Source: Chryseobacterium paridis
GTDB taxonomy: Bacteria > Bacteroidota > Bacteroidia > Flavobacteriales > Weeksellaceae
Direction of reading: 5' to 3'
Length of the DNA stretch: 64,000 bases
Assembly: GCF_016595215.1 (NCBI RefSeq)
Contig: NZ_JAENHK010000007.1
Coordinates: 1-64,000 of the forward strand
The translations under genes were made by a program, and so were the position numbers. Position 1 is the stretch's first letter; the number at the start of each line of letters is the position of its first letter. Below are positions 48,636-56,794 of the stretch, piece by piece. The notes under the pieces are model-generated. The model did not search any database. It worked only from the letters and a program-made list of their open reading frames with translations, and was not told where the DNA came from.

Positions 48636-49619
48636 TTATCCATGAAGTTTCTTCCAGATCGCATCCTTCAACTCCATAAGTCCTTCTCCTGTAACTCCGG
48701 AGAAGAATAGAGGTTGCCTGTTTTCAGGGAATTCAGCAGCAATTTCTTTTTTCAGCTCATCGTCGAGAAGGTCTGATTTAGAAACAGAAATAATGAAGTC
48801 TTTATCTAGTAATTCCGGATTATATTCTTTCAATTCATTTTCCAGAATCTTAAATTCCTGAAAATGATCTTCAGAGTCTGCCGGAATAAGGAATAATAAT
48901 ATTGAATTTCTTTCGATATGTCTTAAGAATCTGTGTCCAAGACCTTTTCCTTCTGCAGCACCTTCAATGATTCCCGGAATATCGGCCATTACAAAAGATT
49001 TGTAATTTCTGTAATCTACGATTCCCAGGTTAGGTGTTAAGGTAGTGAAGGCGTAATTGGCAATTTTTGGTTTAGCGGCGGAAACAGATGATAAAAGCGT
49101 AGATTTTCCTGCATTAGGGAAACCTACCAAACCTACATCAGCTAAGATTTTAAGTTCGAAAACTACAAAACCTTCCTGTCCATCCATTCCTGGCTGTGCA
49201 TAACGTGGAGTCTGATTGGTTGAAGATTTGAAATGTTCATTTCCAAGACCTCCTTTTCCTCCTTCCATCAGGATAATTTCCTGGCCATCTTCCATGATTT
49301 CTCCAATGATCTCGCCATCTTCATTTTTGGCAATGGTTCCAATAGGAACTTCCAGATAAACATCGGCTCCATAAGCTCCTGTTAACTGGTTTTTTCCTCC
49401 GTTTTCACCACGCTCTGCTTTTACATGACGGGTATAACGAAGAGGAAGTAAAGTCCATTCATTGGAGTTTCCTTTCATAATAACGTGACCGCCTCGACCT
49501 CCGTCTCCACCATCAGGTCCACCCTTAGGAATATATTTTTCACGACGAAGATGGGCAGAACCTGCTCCACCATGGCCGCTTTTACAATGAATCTTTACGT
49601 AATCTACAAAATTAGACAT
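48636..49619 (-). CDS. obgE: Obg family GTPase
   Basis: This 327-aa essential GTPase acts in late 50S ribosome assembly. The glycine-rich Obg domain (about 1-158) shows [30 protein letters not shown] and [12 protein letters not shown]. The G domain has G1 [11 protein letters not shown] and G3 DIPGIIEGA, then G4 in SKSDLL. It lacks the extra C-terminal OCT domain, as usual in this phylum. It is encoded 84 bp downstream of adk. Confidence 0.96.
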   Translation of the reverse strand: MSNFVDYVKIHCKSGHGGAGSAHLRREKYIPKGGPDGGDGGRGGHVIMKGNSNEWTLLPLRYTRHVKAERGENGGKNQLTGAYGADVYLEVPIGTIAKNEDGEIIGEIMEDGQEIILMEGGKGGLGNEHFKSSTNQTPRYAQPGMDGQEGFVVFELKILADVGLVGFPNAGKSTLLSSVSAAKPKIANYAFTTLTPNLGIVDYRNYKSFVMADIPGIIEGAAEGKGLGHRFLRHIERNSILLFLIPADSEDHFQEFKILENELKEYNPELLDKDFIISVSKSDLLDDELKKEIAAEFPENRQPLFFSGVTGEGLMELKDAIWKKLHG

Positions 49620-49634
49620 ATAGTATTTGTTACG

Positions 49635-49700
49635 AGTTATGAGTTATGAATTATGAGTTATGAATTGTAAAAAAACTTATAACCCATTACTCATAACTTT
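49635..49700. repeat. Degenerate tandem words between obgE and adk
   Basis: Repeats of GAGTTATGAGTTATGAATTATG type fill most of the spacer, with a partly complementary CATTACTCATAAC near the end that could fold back. Confidence 0.5.
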
Positions 49701-49703
49701 TAA

Positions 49704-50282
49704 CTATTTTATTTTTTCTACTTCAGCAAATAGTTTTTCAGAAATTTCGTTGATTTCACCAACTCCATTTACTTCTACATATTTACCTTGCTGTTTGTAT
49801 AGTTCAGCCACTTCAGCTGTTTTTGTGTAGTATTCTTTAATTCTATTTTGGATGATTTCTTCATTGCTGTCATCAGATCTGCCACTGGTTTCTCCTCTTT
49901 TCAACAGTCTTTCAACCAAAATTTTATCCTCTACGATTAATGAAAGACAAACATCAATCTCATCATTCAGTTCCTCTTTAACGATTTTTTCTAAAGCTTC
50001 TGTTTGTACAGCAGTTCTCGGGTACCCATCGAAAATAAATCCTGCCGCATCAGTTGGCTTTCTTAATTCGTCTATCAGCATATCGATTGTTACCTGATCC
50101 GGAACCAATTCTCCCTTATCAATATAAGATTTAGCTAATTTCCCCAATTCAGTATCATTCTTCATATTGAATCTGAAAAGATCTCCTGTTGAGATTTGTT
50201 TTAGGTTAAATCTTTCGATTAGATTTTGAGCTTGTGTTCCTTTTCCACTTCCTGGAGGCCCGAACAGAACAATGTTTATCAT
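49704..50282 (-). CDS. adk: Adenylate kinase (short type)
   Basis: This 192-aa enzyme interconverts ATP+AMP and 2 ADP. P-loop GPPGSGKGTQA (about 7-17), AMP-binding STGDLFRFN and GYPRT, and LID LVERLLKRGETSGRSDD. The LID is the short, zinc-free form, typical for Bacteroidetes. It lies with hpt (upstream) and obgE (downstream) in the same direction. Confidence 0.96.
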   Translation of the reverse strand: MINIVLFGPPGSGKGTQAQNLIERFNLKQISTGDLFRFNMKNDTELGKLAKSYIDKGELVPDQVTIDMLIDELRKPTDAAGFIFDGYPRTAVQTEALEKIVKEELNDEIDVCLSLIVEDKILVERLLKRGETSGRSDDSNEEIIQNRIKEYYTKTAEVAELYKQQGKYVEVNGVGEINEISEKLFAEVEKIK

Positions 50283-50321
50283 AATGTAGCTTCGCTTCTG
50301 GCAATTGCCAATTGGCTTCTT

Positions 50322-50382
50322 GCTTTTAGCTTTGTTTAGTTAATATTTTACTTTATTTCGATTTAATATTTAAGCTAAAAGC
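50322..50382. repeat. Inverted repeat between adk and hpt
   Basis: GCTTTTAGCTT (50322-50332) and AAGCTAAAAGC (50372-50382) are perfectly complementary, with a 39-nt AT-rich loop. A possible mRNA stem-loop; no T-run follows. Confidence 0.45.
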
Positions 50383-50406
50383 CAGTAGCTCATAGCTATC
50401 GGCAAT

Positions 50407-50961
50407 CTAATGATTGATTTTTCCTTCTTCTAATTGATACAAATCTGAAAGATTTCTTCCCAATTCATCGTAATCTAAACCATAACCAAGAACAAACTTG
50501 TTTGGAATTTCCTTTCCAATATAATCCAGCTTAAAATCTTTTTTATAAACCTCAGGTTTTAATAAGAAAGAAGCCAGTTTTACAGACTTTGGACGTTGTG
50601 TTTCTTTGAAATATTTGAAAAGACTTTCAACTGTATTTCCTGTATCCACGATGTCTTCAACAAGAATAATATGGCGGTCTTTAACGTCTTTTGTCAGTTC
50701 CATTTTCTGATAAACGATCCCTGTAGATTCTGTTCCTGCGTAAGAACTCATTTGAATAAAAGCAATCTCACAGTTTCCCGGATAATGCTTTAAAAGATCA
50801 GAGAAGAACATGATAACTCCGTTCAAAACCCCTATGAAGACAGGAACTTCATCTTTGTAATCTTCATAAATTTTAAGCGCTGTTGCTTTTACTATTTCCT
50901 GAATTTCGGCGTCCTTTAGATAAGGAACAAAAGTTTTGTCGTGAACTTTAATGCTTTCCAT
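50407..50961 (-). CDS. hpt: Hypoxanthine phosphoribosyltransferase
   Basis: This 184-aa purine-salvage enzyme makes IMP/GMP from hypoxanthine/guanine and PRPP. The PRPP motif is HIILVEDIVDTGNTVESL (about 95-112), and the flexible-loop region is QMSSYAGTESTG. Length is normal. A TAACTTTG -7 box 20 bp upstream gives a short leader. Confidence 0.94.
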   Translation of the reverse strand: MESIKVHDKTFVPYLKDAEIQEIVKATALKIYEDYKDEVPVFIGVLNGVIMFFSDLLKHYPGNCEIAFIQMSSYAGTESTGIVYQKMELTKDVKDRHIILVEDIVDTGNTVESLFKYFKETQRPKSVKLASFLLKPEVYKKDFKLDYIGKEIPNKFVLGYGLDYDELGRNLSDLYQLEEGKINH

Positions 50962-50980
50962 AAAAATTTTTAGTAGTTGG

Positions 50981-50988
50981 CAAAGTTA
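50981..50988 (-). promoter_or_regulatory. -7 box of the hpt promoter
   Basis: The minus strand reads TAACTTTG, 20 bp before the hpt ATG. Confidence 0.5.
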
Positions 50989-51041
50989 CGTATTTTTGAT
51001 TTTTGATTAAAATGTTTTTCTGTTTAATCCACTATTTGCAT

Positions 51042-51182
51042 TATATTTGCATTCACAAAACCTAGAAATACGCTCATGTAGGATATAATTTCTTTCAGAT
51101 TTAATTTACAATAACCGTTCGGCTTATTGATGTTTAACTTTAATTAGAAAGAAATCATGATTTTTCTACAAAATATATCCTA
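51042..51182 (+). promoter_or_regulatory. ABC-F promoter, leader hairpin and upstream mini-ORF
   Basis: A TATATTTG -7 box (51042-51049) precedes a leader of about 100 nt. Leader arms TAGGATATA (51079-51087) and ATTTCTTTC (51088-51096) can pair with TATATCCTA (51174-51182, coding) and GAAAGAAAT (51147-51155, RBS region). Together they form one bulged stem covering the start codon. A five-codon ORF (51130-51147, MFNFN) ends 9 nt before the ABC-F ATG, and an ATG-TAG pair sits at 51076. The layout suggests translational attenuation. Confidence 0.5.
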
Positions 51183-52746
51183 TAGGTTTCCTAACAGAGA
51201 CCTGCTTTTTAATCATATCAACTTAACGATACCTACACATTCAAAATCGGCTTTGGTCGGAAGTAATGGTATGGGAAAATCCACTTTGTTAAAATTAATT
51301 GCAAACGAAATTCAACCTTTAGAGGGAAATTTAAATATTCAGGGAGACTTGTATTATGTTCCACAAATGTTTGGGAATTTTAATCATCTTACTATTGCTG
51401 AGTGCTTAAAAATTGACCAAAAACTCCATGCTTTGCATAAAATTACCAATGGAGAGGTAGACGAAGTGTATTTTGAAATTTTAAATGATGACTGGGACAT
51501 CGAAGTACGTTCTCAGTTAGCATTACAATATTGGGGGCTTGATCCATTAGATTTAGATCAAAAATTGGAAAGTCTGAGTGGTGGACAAAAAACCAAAGTC
51601 TTTCTTGCGGGCTTACAAATCAATCATCCTGATATCATATTATTGGACGAGCCGACCAATCACCTCGATCTAGAAGGAAGGAATTTATTATACGATTATA
51701 TTCATAAAACAAATTCTACTGTAGTTATTGTAAGTCACGATAGAAGTCTATTGAATCTTGTTGATGCCATCTTTGAATTGAGTAATCAGGGAATCTCTAC
51801 CTATGGAGGTAATTTTGACTTTTATATAGAACAAAAGGAAATCGAGACTGAGGCTTTGCATAATGATATCCACTCTAAGGAGCGTGCTCTGAAAAAGGCA
51901 AAAGAAAAAGAACGCGAAACGATTGAAAGAAAGCAAAAGCTTGATGCAAGAGGAAAGCAAAAGCAAGAAAAATCCGGTGTAGCCAGAATTATGATGAATA
52001 CTCTTCGGAATAACGCTGAAAAAAATACTTCCAAATTAAAGAATGTTCATGCCGAAAAGATCAATGATATTTCCGGGGACCTTCGGGAATTGCGTTCATC
52101 AGTTAAAAATACGGGGCAGATGAAAGTGAATTTTGATGACTCTAACCTTCATTTAGGGAAAATTCTTATTGTAGCAGAGGATATTAATTTTAAATACAAT
52201 GAAAAATTTCTTTGGCTACAAGACCTTACGGTTGAAATCAGAAGTGGAGATCGTATTTCTATCAAAGGTTCTAATGGCTCTGGAAAAACAACATTGATAA
52301 AACTTTTACTTGGAAGTTTAGAACCGACGGCTGGAACTATCACAAGAACAGATTTTAATTCTATTTATATTGATCAGGAATATTCAATAATTAATAGAAA
52401 AGCTACAGTTTATGAATTTGCTCAAAAATTTAATGATAATGCATTACAGGAATCCGAAGTGAAAACCATATTATCCAGATTTTTATTTGGAAAAGAAACC
52501 TGGGATAAAAAAGGAGAAATGTTGAGTGGTGGAGAACGGTTAAGGCTTTTATTGTGCGTGCTTTCAATCAGTAAAAGAGTTCCTGATGTAATTATCCTGG
52601 ATGAACCAACGAATAATTTAGATCTGCAAAATGTGGAGATTCTCACTCATTCCATTAAAGATTATAAGGGGACATTGCTGGTGATTTCACATGATGAAAT
52701 TTTCCTGGATGAGATAGGTGTGGAAAAAGAGATTGTGCTGGATTAA
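51157..52746 (+). CDS. ABC-F family ATP-binding protein
   Basis: This 529-aa protein has two fused ABC ATPase domains and no membrane segments. First domain: GSNGMGKSTLLK, LSGGQKTKVFLAG, ILLDEPTNHLDLEG. Second: GSNGSGKTTLIK, LSGGERLRLLLCV, IILDEPTNNLDL. The charged linker (about 235-310) is the P-site tRNA interaction motif region. ABC-F proteins act on the ribosome; some protect against antibiotics. Housekeeping and resistance types cannot be separated by eye. The leader structure hints at regulated translation. Confidence 0.9.
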   Translation: MIFLQNISYRFPNRDLLFNHINLTIPTHSKSALVGSNGMGKSTLLKLIANEIQPLEGNLNIQGDLYYVPQMFGNFNHLTIAECLKIDQKLHALHKITNGEVDEVYFEILNDDWDIEVRSQLALQYWGLDPLDLDQKLESLSGGQKTKVFLAGLQINHPDIILLDEPTNHLDLEGRNLLYDYIHKTNSTVVIVSHDRSLLNLVDAIFELSNQGISTYGGNFDFYIEQKEIETEALHNDIHSKERALKKAKEKERETIERKQKLDARGKQKQEKSGVARIMMNTLRNNAEKNTSKLKNVHAEKINDISGDLRELRSSVKNTGQMKVNFDDSNLHLGKILIVAEDINFKYNEKFLWLQDLTVEIRSGDRISIKGSNGSGKTTLIKLLLGSLEPTAGTITRTDFNSIYIDQEYSIINRKATVYEFAQKFNDNALQESEVKTILSRFLFGKETWDKKGEMLSGGERLRLLLCVLSISKRVPDVIILDEPTNNLDLQNVEILTHSIKDYKGTLLVISHDEIFLDEIGVEKEIVLD

Positions 52747-52820
52747 TTAAATGTTTTAAGAAATATGCGTTTTTAAAGCACAAGGATTTTATCTGTGATA
52801 AAATTTTTTAATCCTCTTTT

Positions 52821-52885
52821 TGTCATTCTGTAAGAATCTAAAAGGTCAATATAAAAATGAACGCCTAGATTCTTACGGAATGACA
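52821..52885. repeat. REP-like hairpin (GTCATTC...GAATCTA family)
   Basis: Twenty-base arms TGTCATTCTGTAAGAATCTA (52821-52840) and TAGATTCTTACGGAATGACA (52866-52885) with one mismatch. It belongs to the same family as 25437-25630. Confidence 0.75.
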
Positions 52886-52897
52886 ATATTCCTTTTT

Positions 52898-53869
52898 TTA
52901 ATAATCCAGGTGGCTGAGGCTCTCGAAGCCACCTGGATTATTCTGGCAGATCCATACATAAATATCATTCAGCACCTTTTCCCTGATCTCTTCATTCATA
53001 ATTTCATGACGCATATCAGGATAGATTTTAGAAGTTATATGCGTAAATCCATCGTCTTTTAAATTATTGACAGTCTGCATAACTCCTTTTCCGAAATTTC
53101 CAATTGGGTCATCCTTTCCACTAATGAATAGAAATGGTAAAGATTTTGAAATAGGACTTGCCCAGTTCTTTTTCGTTGCCTGCTTATACAATTTAAATAA
53201 AGTATAAAACGCATTATTGGTAAAGGGAATTCCTGACAGTTCATCCTGAGTAAAAGCATCTCTGTTCGCTTGATTGATGCTCAACCAGCTTGTATCACTG
53301 AAGTTTTTATCTTTTCTAAAGTGATTATTGTTCACAAAATTAAAAAGAGAATTGAAGAACGTTTTTTGATGGGGTGCTATTTTGTTGGCTATTGAGAAAT
53401 AGGTATTTAATAGAGTAATGCCTGCTAAAGAGCCTCCGGTGCCAACGATGATGGCTCCTGTAAACTGATTGCCAATTCTCTGAAGAAGGCAGCGGGTAAT
53501 AAAAGAACCCATCGAATGACCAAGGATAAAATGAGGAACATCCGGGTGTTTACTGGTCAAATGATCACTCATCATTTCTGCATCATCAATCAGCTTTTTA
53601 TCAGGTTGGTTGAGTTGAAAGAATCCAATATCTTTTTTTTCGTTTACTGATTGGCCATGTCCTAAATGATCATAAGTTAATACAGCTAATCCTCGGTTTG
53701 CAAAGTATTCTGCTATTTCAGAATATCTTCCACCGTGTTCCTGCATTCCGTGAATAATCAGGAGGGTTGCCTTTACCTCATTTGTTTCAGGACTGAATAT
53801 GTTGTAGAAAATTTTGGGCTGATCGTTGGTGTTTTTTGATAAGAACCCTGATTGTTGTGCTATTCTCAT
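52898..53869 (-). CDS. Alpha/beta hydrolase, monoacylglycerol-lipase-like
   Basis: This 323-aa cytoplasmic hydrolase has the lid/cap layout of Hydrolase_4 lipases. The oxyanion region is LLIIHGMQEHGGRY and the nucleophile is Ser119 in ILGHSMGSF. Asp is in SGKDDPIG (about 255) and His in PDMRHEIMNE (about 293). The last ~14 residues (GGFESLSHLDY and neighbours) are encoded by a 16-bp-stem palindrome that looks like an acquired repeat, so the C-terminal tail may be non-native. It is a single gene. Confidence 0.9.
   Translation of the reverse strand: MRIAQQSGFLSKNTNDQPKIFYNIFSPETNEVKATLLIIHGMQEHGGRYSEIAEYFANRGLAVLTYDHLGHGQSVNEKKDIGFFQLNQPDKKLIDDAEMMSDHLTSKHPDVPHFILGHSMGSFITRCLLQRIGNQFTGAIIVGTGGSLAGITLLNTYFSIANKIAPHQKTFFNSLFNFVNNNHFRKDKNFSDTSWLSINQANRDAFTQDELSGIPFTNNAFYTLFKLYKQATKKNWASPISKSLPFLFISGKDDPIGNFGKGVMQTVNNLKDDGFTHITSKIYPDMRHEIMNEEIREKVLNDIYVWICQNNPGGFESLSHLDY
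52900..52942. repeat. REP-like palindrome inside the hydrolase 3' end
   Basis: Perfect 16-bp arms AATAATCCAGGTGGCT and AGCCACCTGGATTATT with an 11-nt loop. No T-run follows on either strand, so it is not a simple terminator. Confidence 0.75.
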
Positions 53870-54028
53870 ATGCTAGACTGCTTTTATTATTTCAGAGGAT
53901 ATTCAAATATACATAATAAATAAAAGAAAGTCGGGATGAGTACCTACGATAAATAATAATCTCTGCATTTTGAAAATCCTCATAAATCCATGATTTTAAA
54001 CAAGAATGAAAATAAATTTCACCCATAA

Positions 54029-54060
54029 TTTGCCCACCCTATTTTTTCAGAGTAATTTTG
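54029..54060 (+). promoter_or_regulatory. purA promoter
   Basis: TTTG (54029-54032) and TAATTTTG (54053-54060) are separated by 20 bp, the clearest full -33/-7 pair of the Bacteroidetes type in this window. Confidence 0.7.
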
Positions 54061-54086
54061 CATGAATCTAAAAACAAAAGGAAAAT

Positions 54087-55373
54087 ATGTCAACTTACGT
54101 AGTTGTAGGTCTTCAATATGGAGATGAAGGTAAAGGAAAAATCACAGATGTTTTATCTGCAAAATCGGATTATGTAGTACGTTTCCAGGGTGGAGACAAT
54201 GCTGGTCACACGGTTTATGTGGGTGAAGAGAAATTTGTTTTACACCTTCTTCCTTCAGGAGTTCTTCAGTGCAAAGGCAAATGTATTATTGCAAACGGAG
54301 TAGTGGTAAACCCTAAATCTTTTATTAAAGAAGTGAATCAGATCGAAAGCAAAGGCTTAAGAACTGATCACATTTTTATCAGCAGAAGAGCGCATGTGAT
54401 CATGCCTTACCACATTCTTTTGGATACTTACCGTGAAGAAGAACACGGAGGAACTCAGATTGGAACAACGAAAAAAGGAATTGGACCTTGTTATGAGGAT
54501 AAAATTGCAAGAGTTGGGATCAGAATGATCGACCTTTTAAATCCAGAAATTTTAAGAGAAAAAATTGAGAAAAACCTTAAGATCAAGAATTCTCTTTTTG
54601 AAAAATATTATGGAAAGCCTACTTTAGATGTAGAAGAAATTTACAACGAATTTTTAGAGATAGGAAAACAGCTTCAGGACAGAATTGTAGATACAGAAGT
54701 TGAATTGAATGAAGCGATCAGAGATGGTAAAAACGTTTTGTTTGAAGGAGCTCAGGCTTTGATGTTGGATATTGATTTCGGAACATACCCATACGTTACT
54801 TCATCTTCTCCGTCTACAGGAGGAGTTTGTTCAGGGGCAGGTGTTCCACCAACTTCACTTCAAAATTTAATTGGTGTTGCTAAAGCATATTGTACAAGAG
54901 TAGGAAACGGACCTTTTCCTTCAGAATTAGATAATGAATTAGGAGAAAAGATCAGACAGATCGGTGGTGAATTTGGAGCTACAACAGGTAGACCAAGAAG
55001 AACAGGCTGGTTGGATCTTGTTTCTTTGAAACACGCTTGTATGATCAATGGTATCAACAATCTTGTAATCACTAAGCTTGATGTTCTTACAGGAATTGAA
55101 AACTTAAAGATTGTAACTCAGTACAAAACTGAAGATGGAAAAATCATCGACTACTTTACTTCTTCTACTGAAAAATTATACAACTATGAGCCAATCTATC
55201 AGGATTTGCCAGGTTGGAGTGAGGATCTTACAAAAGTAAGAAGCTATGACGAACTTCCTGATAATGCTCAAAAATATATTGAATTTATCGAGCAGTATTT
55301 AGGAATCAACGTATACTTAGTTTCTGTAGGCCCTGAAAGAAGCCAGAATATTATCAGAAAAGAATTATTCTAA
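54087..55373 (+). CDS. purA: Adenylosuccinate synthetase
   Basis: This 428-aa enzyme catalyses the first committed step from IMP to AMP (GTP-dependent ligation of aspartate). The P-loop/His motif is GLQYGDEGKGKITD and the catalytic region is QGGDNAGHTVY. FEGAQALMLDIDFGTYPYVTSSSP and TTTGRPRRTGWLDL-type motifs are present. The length is full. It is monocistronic, with a clear promoter and a strong terminator. Confidence 0.97.
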   Translation: MSTYVVVGLQYGDEGKGKITDVLSAKSDYVVRFQGGDNAGHTVYVGEEKFVLHLLPSGVLQCKGKCIIANGVVVNPKSFIKEVNQIESKGLRTDHIFISRRAHVIMPYHILLDTYREEEHGGTQIGTTKKGIGPCYEDKIARVGIRMIDLLNPEILREKIEKNLKIKNSLFEKYYGKPTLDVEEIYNEFLEIGKQLQDRIVDTEVELNEAIRDGKNVLFEGAQALMLDIDFGTYPYVTSSSPSTGGVCSGAGVPPTSLQNLIGVAKAYCTRVGNGPFPSELDNELGEKIRQIGGEFGATTGRPRRTGWLDLVSLKHACMINGINNLVITKLDVLTGIENLKIVTQYKTEDGKIIDYFTSSTEKLYNYEPIYQDLPGWSEDLTKVRSYDELPDNAQKYIEFIEQYLGINVYLVSVGPERSQNIIRKELF

Positions 55374-55390
55374 CATTAGAATATTAAAAT

Positions 55391-55427
55391 AAAAAAAGAG
55401 ACTATCAACCTGATAGTCTCTTTTTTT
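55391..55427 (+). terminator. Intrinsic terminator after purA
   Basis: GAGACTATCA / TGATAGTCTC stem flanked by A7 and T7. Confidence 0.92.
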
Positions 55428-55437
55428 GTCTTATACA

Positions 55438-55753
55438 ATACGTTCATCCCTTGTCATTGTGAGGAGCGAAGCGACGAAGCAATCTATAAATCATCATGAA
55501 ATAAACCTGTTAACTAAAGTCATCAGTTAATCGTGATATTTGTGAAATTATTAGTGTCATTTGTGGTTAAATAGATTCTTCATTGCACTACGTTCCATTC
55601 AGAATGACAAACCTTATGTATGGTTAGGTAAAAATTCCCACAGATTTCACAGATCCCACAGAAAAAAACCTGTGTAAATCTGCGAAATCCGTGGGAACTA
55701 CAATTGCAGTTCAAAGAGAACTTTTAAAATCAATGAACTACCTATTTAATCAT
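55438..55753. repeat. Repeat-rich spacer between purA and the muramidase gene
   Basis: It holds three elements and no ORF. A GAGGAGCGAAGCGACGAAGC repeat lies near 55461-55480. A decayed inverted GATTCTTCATTGC...GAATGACA element lies near 55571-55610. A long imperfect inverted repeat (55635-55697) has CCCACAGATTTCACAGAT matched by a diverged complementary arm ending in CCGTGGGAA. Confidence 0.6.
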
Positions 55754-56581
55754 TTAATTACTTGAGTATTTTGCATAGGCTTTCGCCAGTTTTTCATCAT
55801 ATCTATTTTGCTTATATCCGCCACCATTATATCCTTTAGCGAAATTAGCCCAATTTTTATTTCTCAAATGAATCAAAAGTCCGTTTTTCTCCAGGAATTT
55901 CCCAAATGCTTTCAAATGCTCTCCTTCATTGATTTCCATTTTTGAAACAAAATCATTTACATCTGCATAATCCAGACTTTTAGCATTAAATCCCATAATC
56001 TGAAAACTTCCCCACGAAGCTGATGATAAGGCTGCTTCCTTAAATGTAGAATCGTTTCCCAGACCAATAGCTTCATTTAACCTGTCGTATTCCCTTATGC
56101 CTCCCTGATAGTAGATTTTCGTCCATTTAGGATAAAGAATATCTTTGCTTGAAGCATTATAATAATTATTAGGATCGATTCCTCTTTTTTTGAGTTCATT
56201 CCAGAAGATATGTCCTTCAAAAAGAATTTTGGGTTTATTGTTAATTAAAAATCCTTTTCCACTGCTTTCAACCTCATTCACTGCTTTTACTGCAGCTAAT
56301 TCGAGTGCATATTGATTGGCAAAGGCGATAAGGTCAGTTTCTTTTAAAAACTTATCTGTTGAATTAATTGGAGATGAATTTTTATTGAGTAAAACTGTCC
56401 AGGTTTTTACGCCAACAATTCCATCTACAACTAAAGAATTTTTACTTTGAAAATCCTTAACAGCTGCATCTACTTCCAGAGTAAACGAGTCAGAAATTTT
56501 AATTGGATATCCGGATTTATAGAGAAGCTCACAAAGGGTGAGTACCTCTGGTGCTTTGGTGTTATATTTTAAAAGTTTCAT
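55754..56581 (-). CDS. N-acetylmuramidase (DUF3380) with peptidoglycan-binding domain, no signal peptide
   Basis: This 275-aa cell-wall hydrolase has a PG_binding_1 repeat (about 1-65, VDAAVKDFQSKNSLVVDGIVGVKTW). An N-acetylmuramidase domain follows (about 85-272), with the probable catalytic Glu in VNEVESSGKGFL, then ILFEGHIFW and SASWGSFQIMGFN. There is no signal peptide, as in phage endolysins and injected effectors. It is the last gene of a co-directional set with two paralogous unknown proteins. A 124-bp octanucleotide repeat lies directly ahead of its ATG, so its expression may vary with repeat number. Confidence 0.9.
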   Translation of the reverse strand: MKLLKYNTKAPEVLTLCELLYKSGYPIKISDSFTLEVDAAVKDFQSKNSLVVDGIVGVKTWTVLLNKNSSPINSTDKFLKETDLIAFANQYALELAAVKAVNEVESSGKGFLINNKPKILFEGHIFWNELKKRGIDPNNYYNASSKDILYPKWTKIYYQGGIREYDRLNEAIGLGNDSTFKEAALSSASWGSFQIMGFNAKSLDYADVNDFVSKMEINEGEHLKAFGKFLEKNGLLIHLRNKNWANFAKGYNGGGYKQNRYDEKLAKAYAKYSSN

Positions 56582-56595
56582 GGTGGGTTTTGTTT

Positions 56596-56719
56596 AAGAT
56601 TAAAAGATTAAAAGATTAAAAGATTAAAAGATTAAAAGATTAAAAGATTAAAAGATTAAAAGATTAAAAGATTAAAAGATTAAAAGATTAAAAGATTAAA
56701 AGATTAAAAGATTAAAAGA
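56596..56719. repeat. Octanucleotide tandem repeat (ATTAAAAG, about 15 copies)
   Basis: Nearly perfect tandem copies of an 8-nt unit begin 14 bp upstream of the muramidase ATG. On that gene's strand the unit reads CTTTTAAT. The number of copies is likely to vary by slippage. Confidence 0.95.
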
Positions 56720-56794
56720 ACTTGATAAACACTAACTTTGCACTATCAATTATCAACTATCAACTATCAACTTCTCATTTTCAACTTTCAATTT

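Noticed and set aside
56724..56745. Plus-strand TAACTTTG as a promoter near 56735
   Set aside because: It would drive antisense transcription into an opposite-strand gene and has no -33 partner; judged chance.
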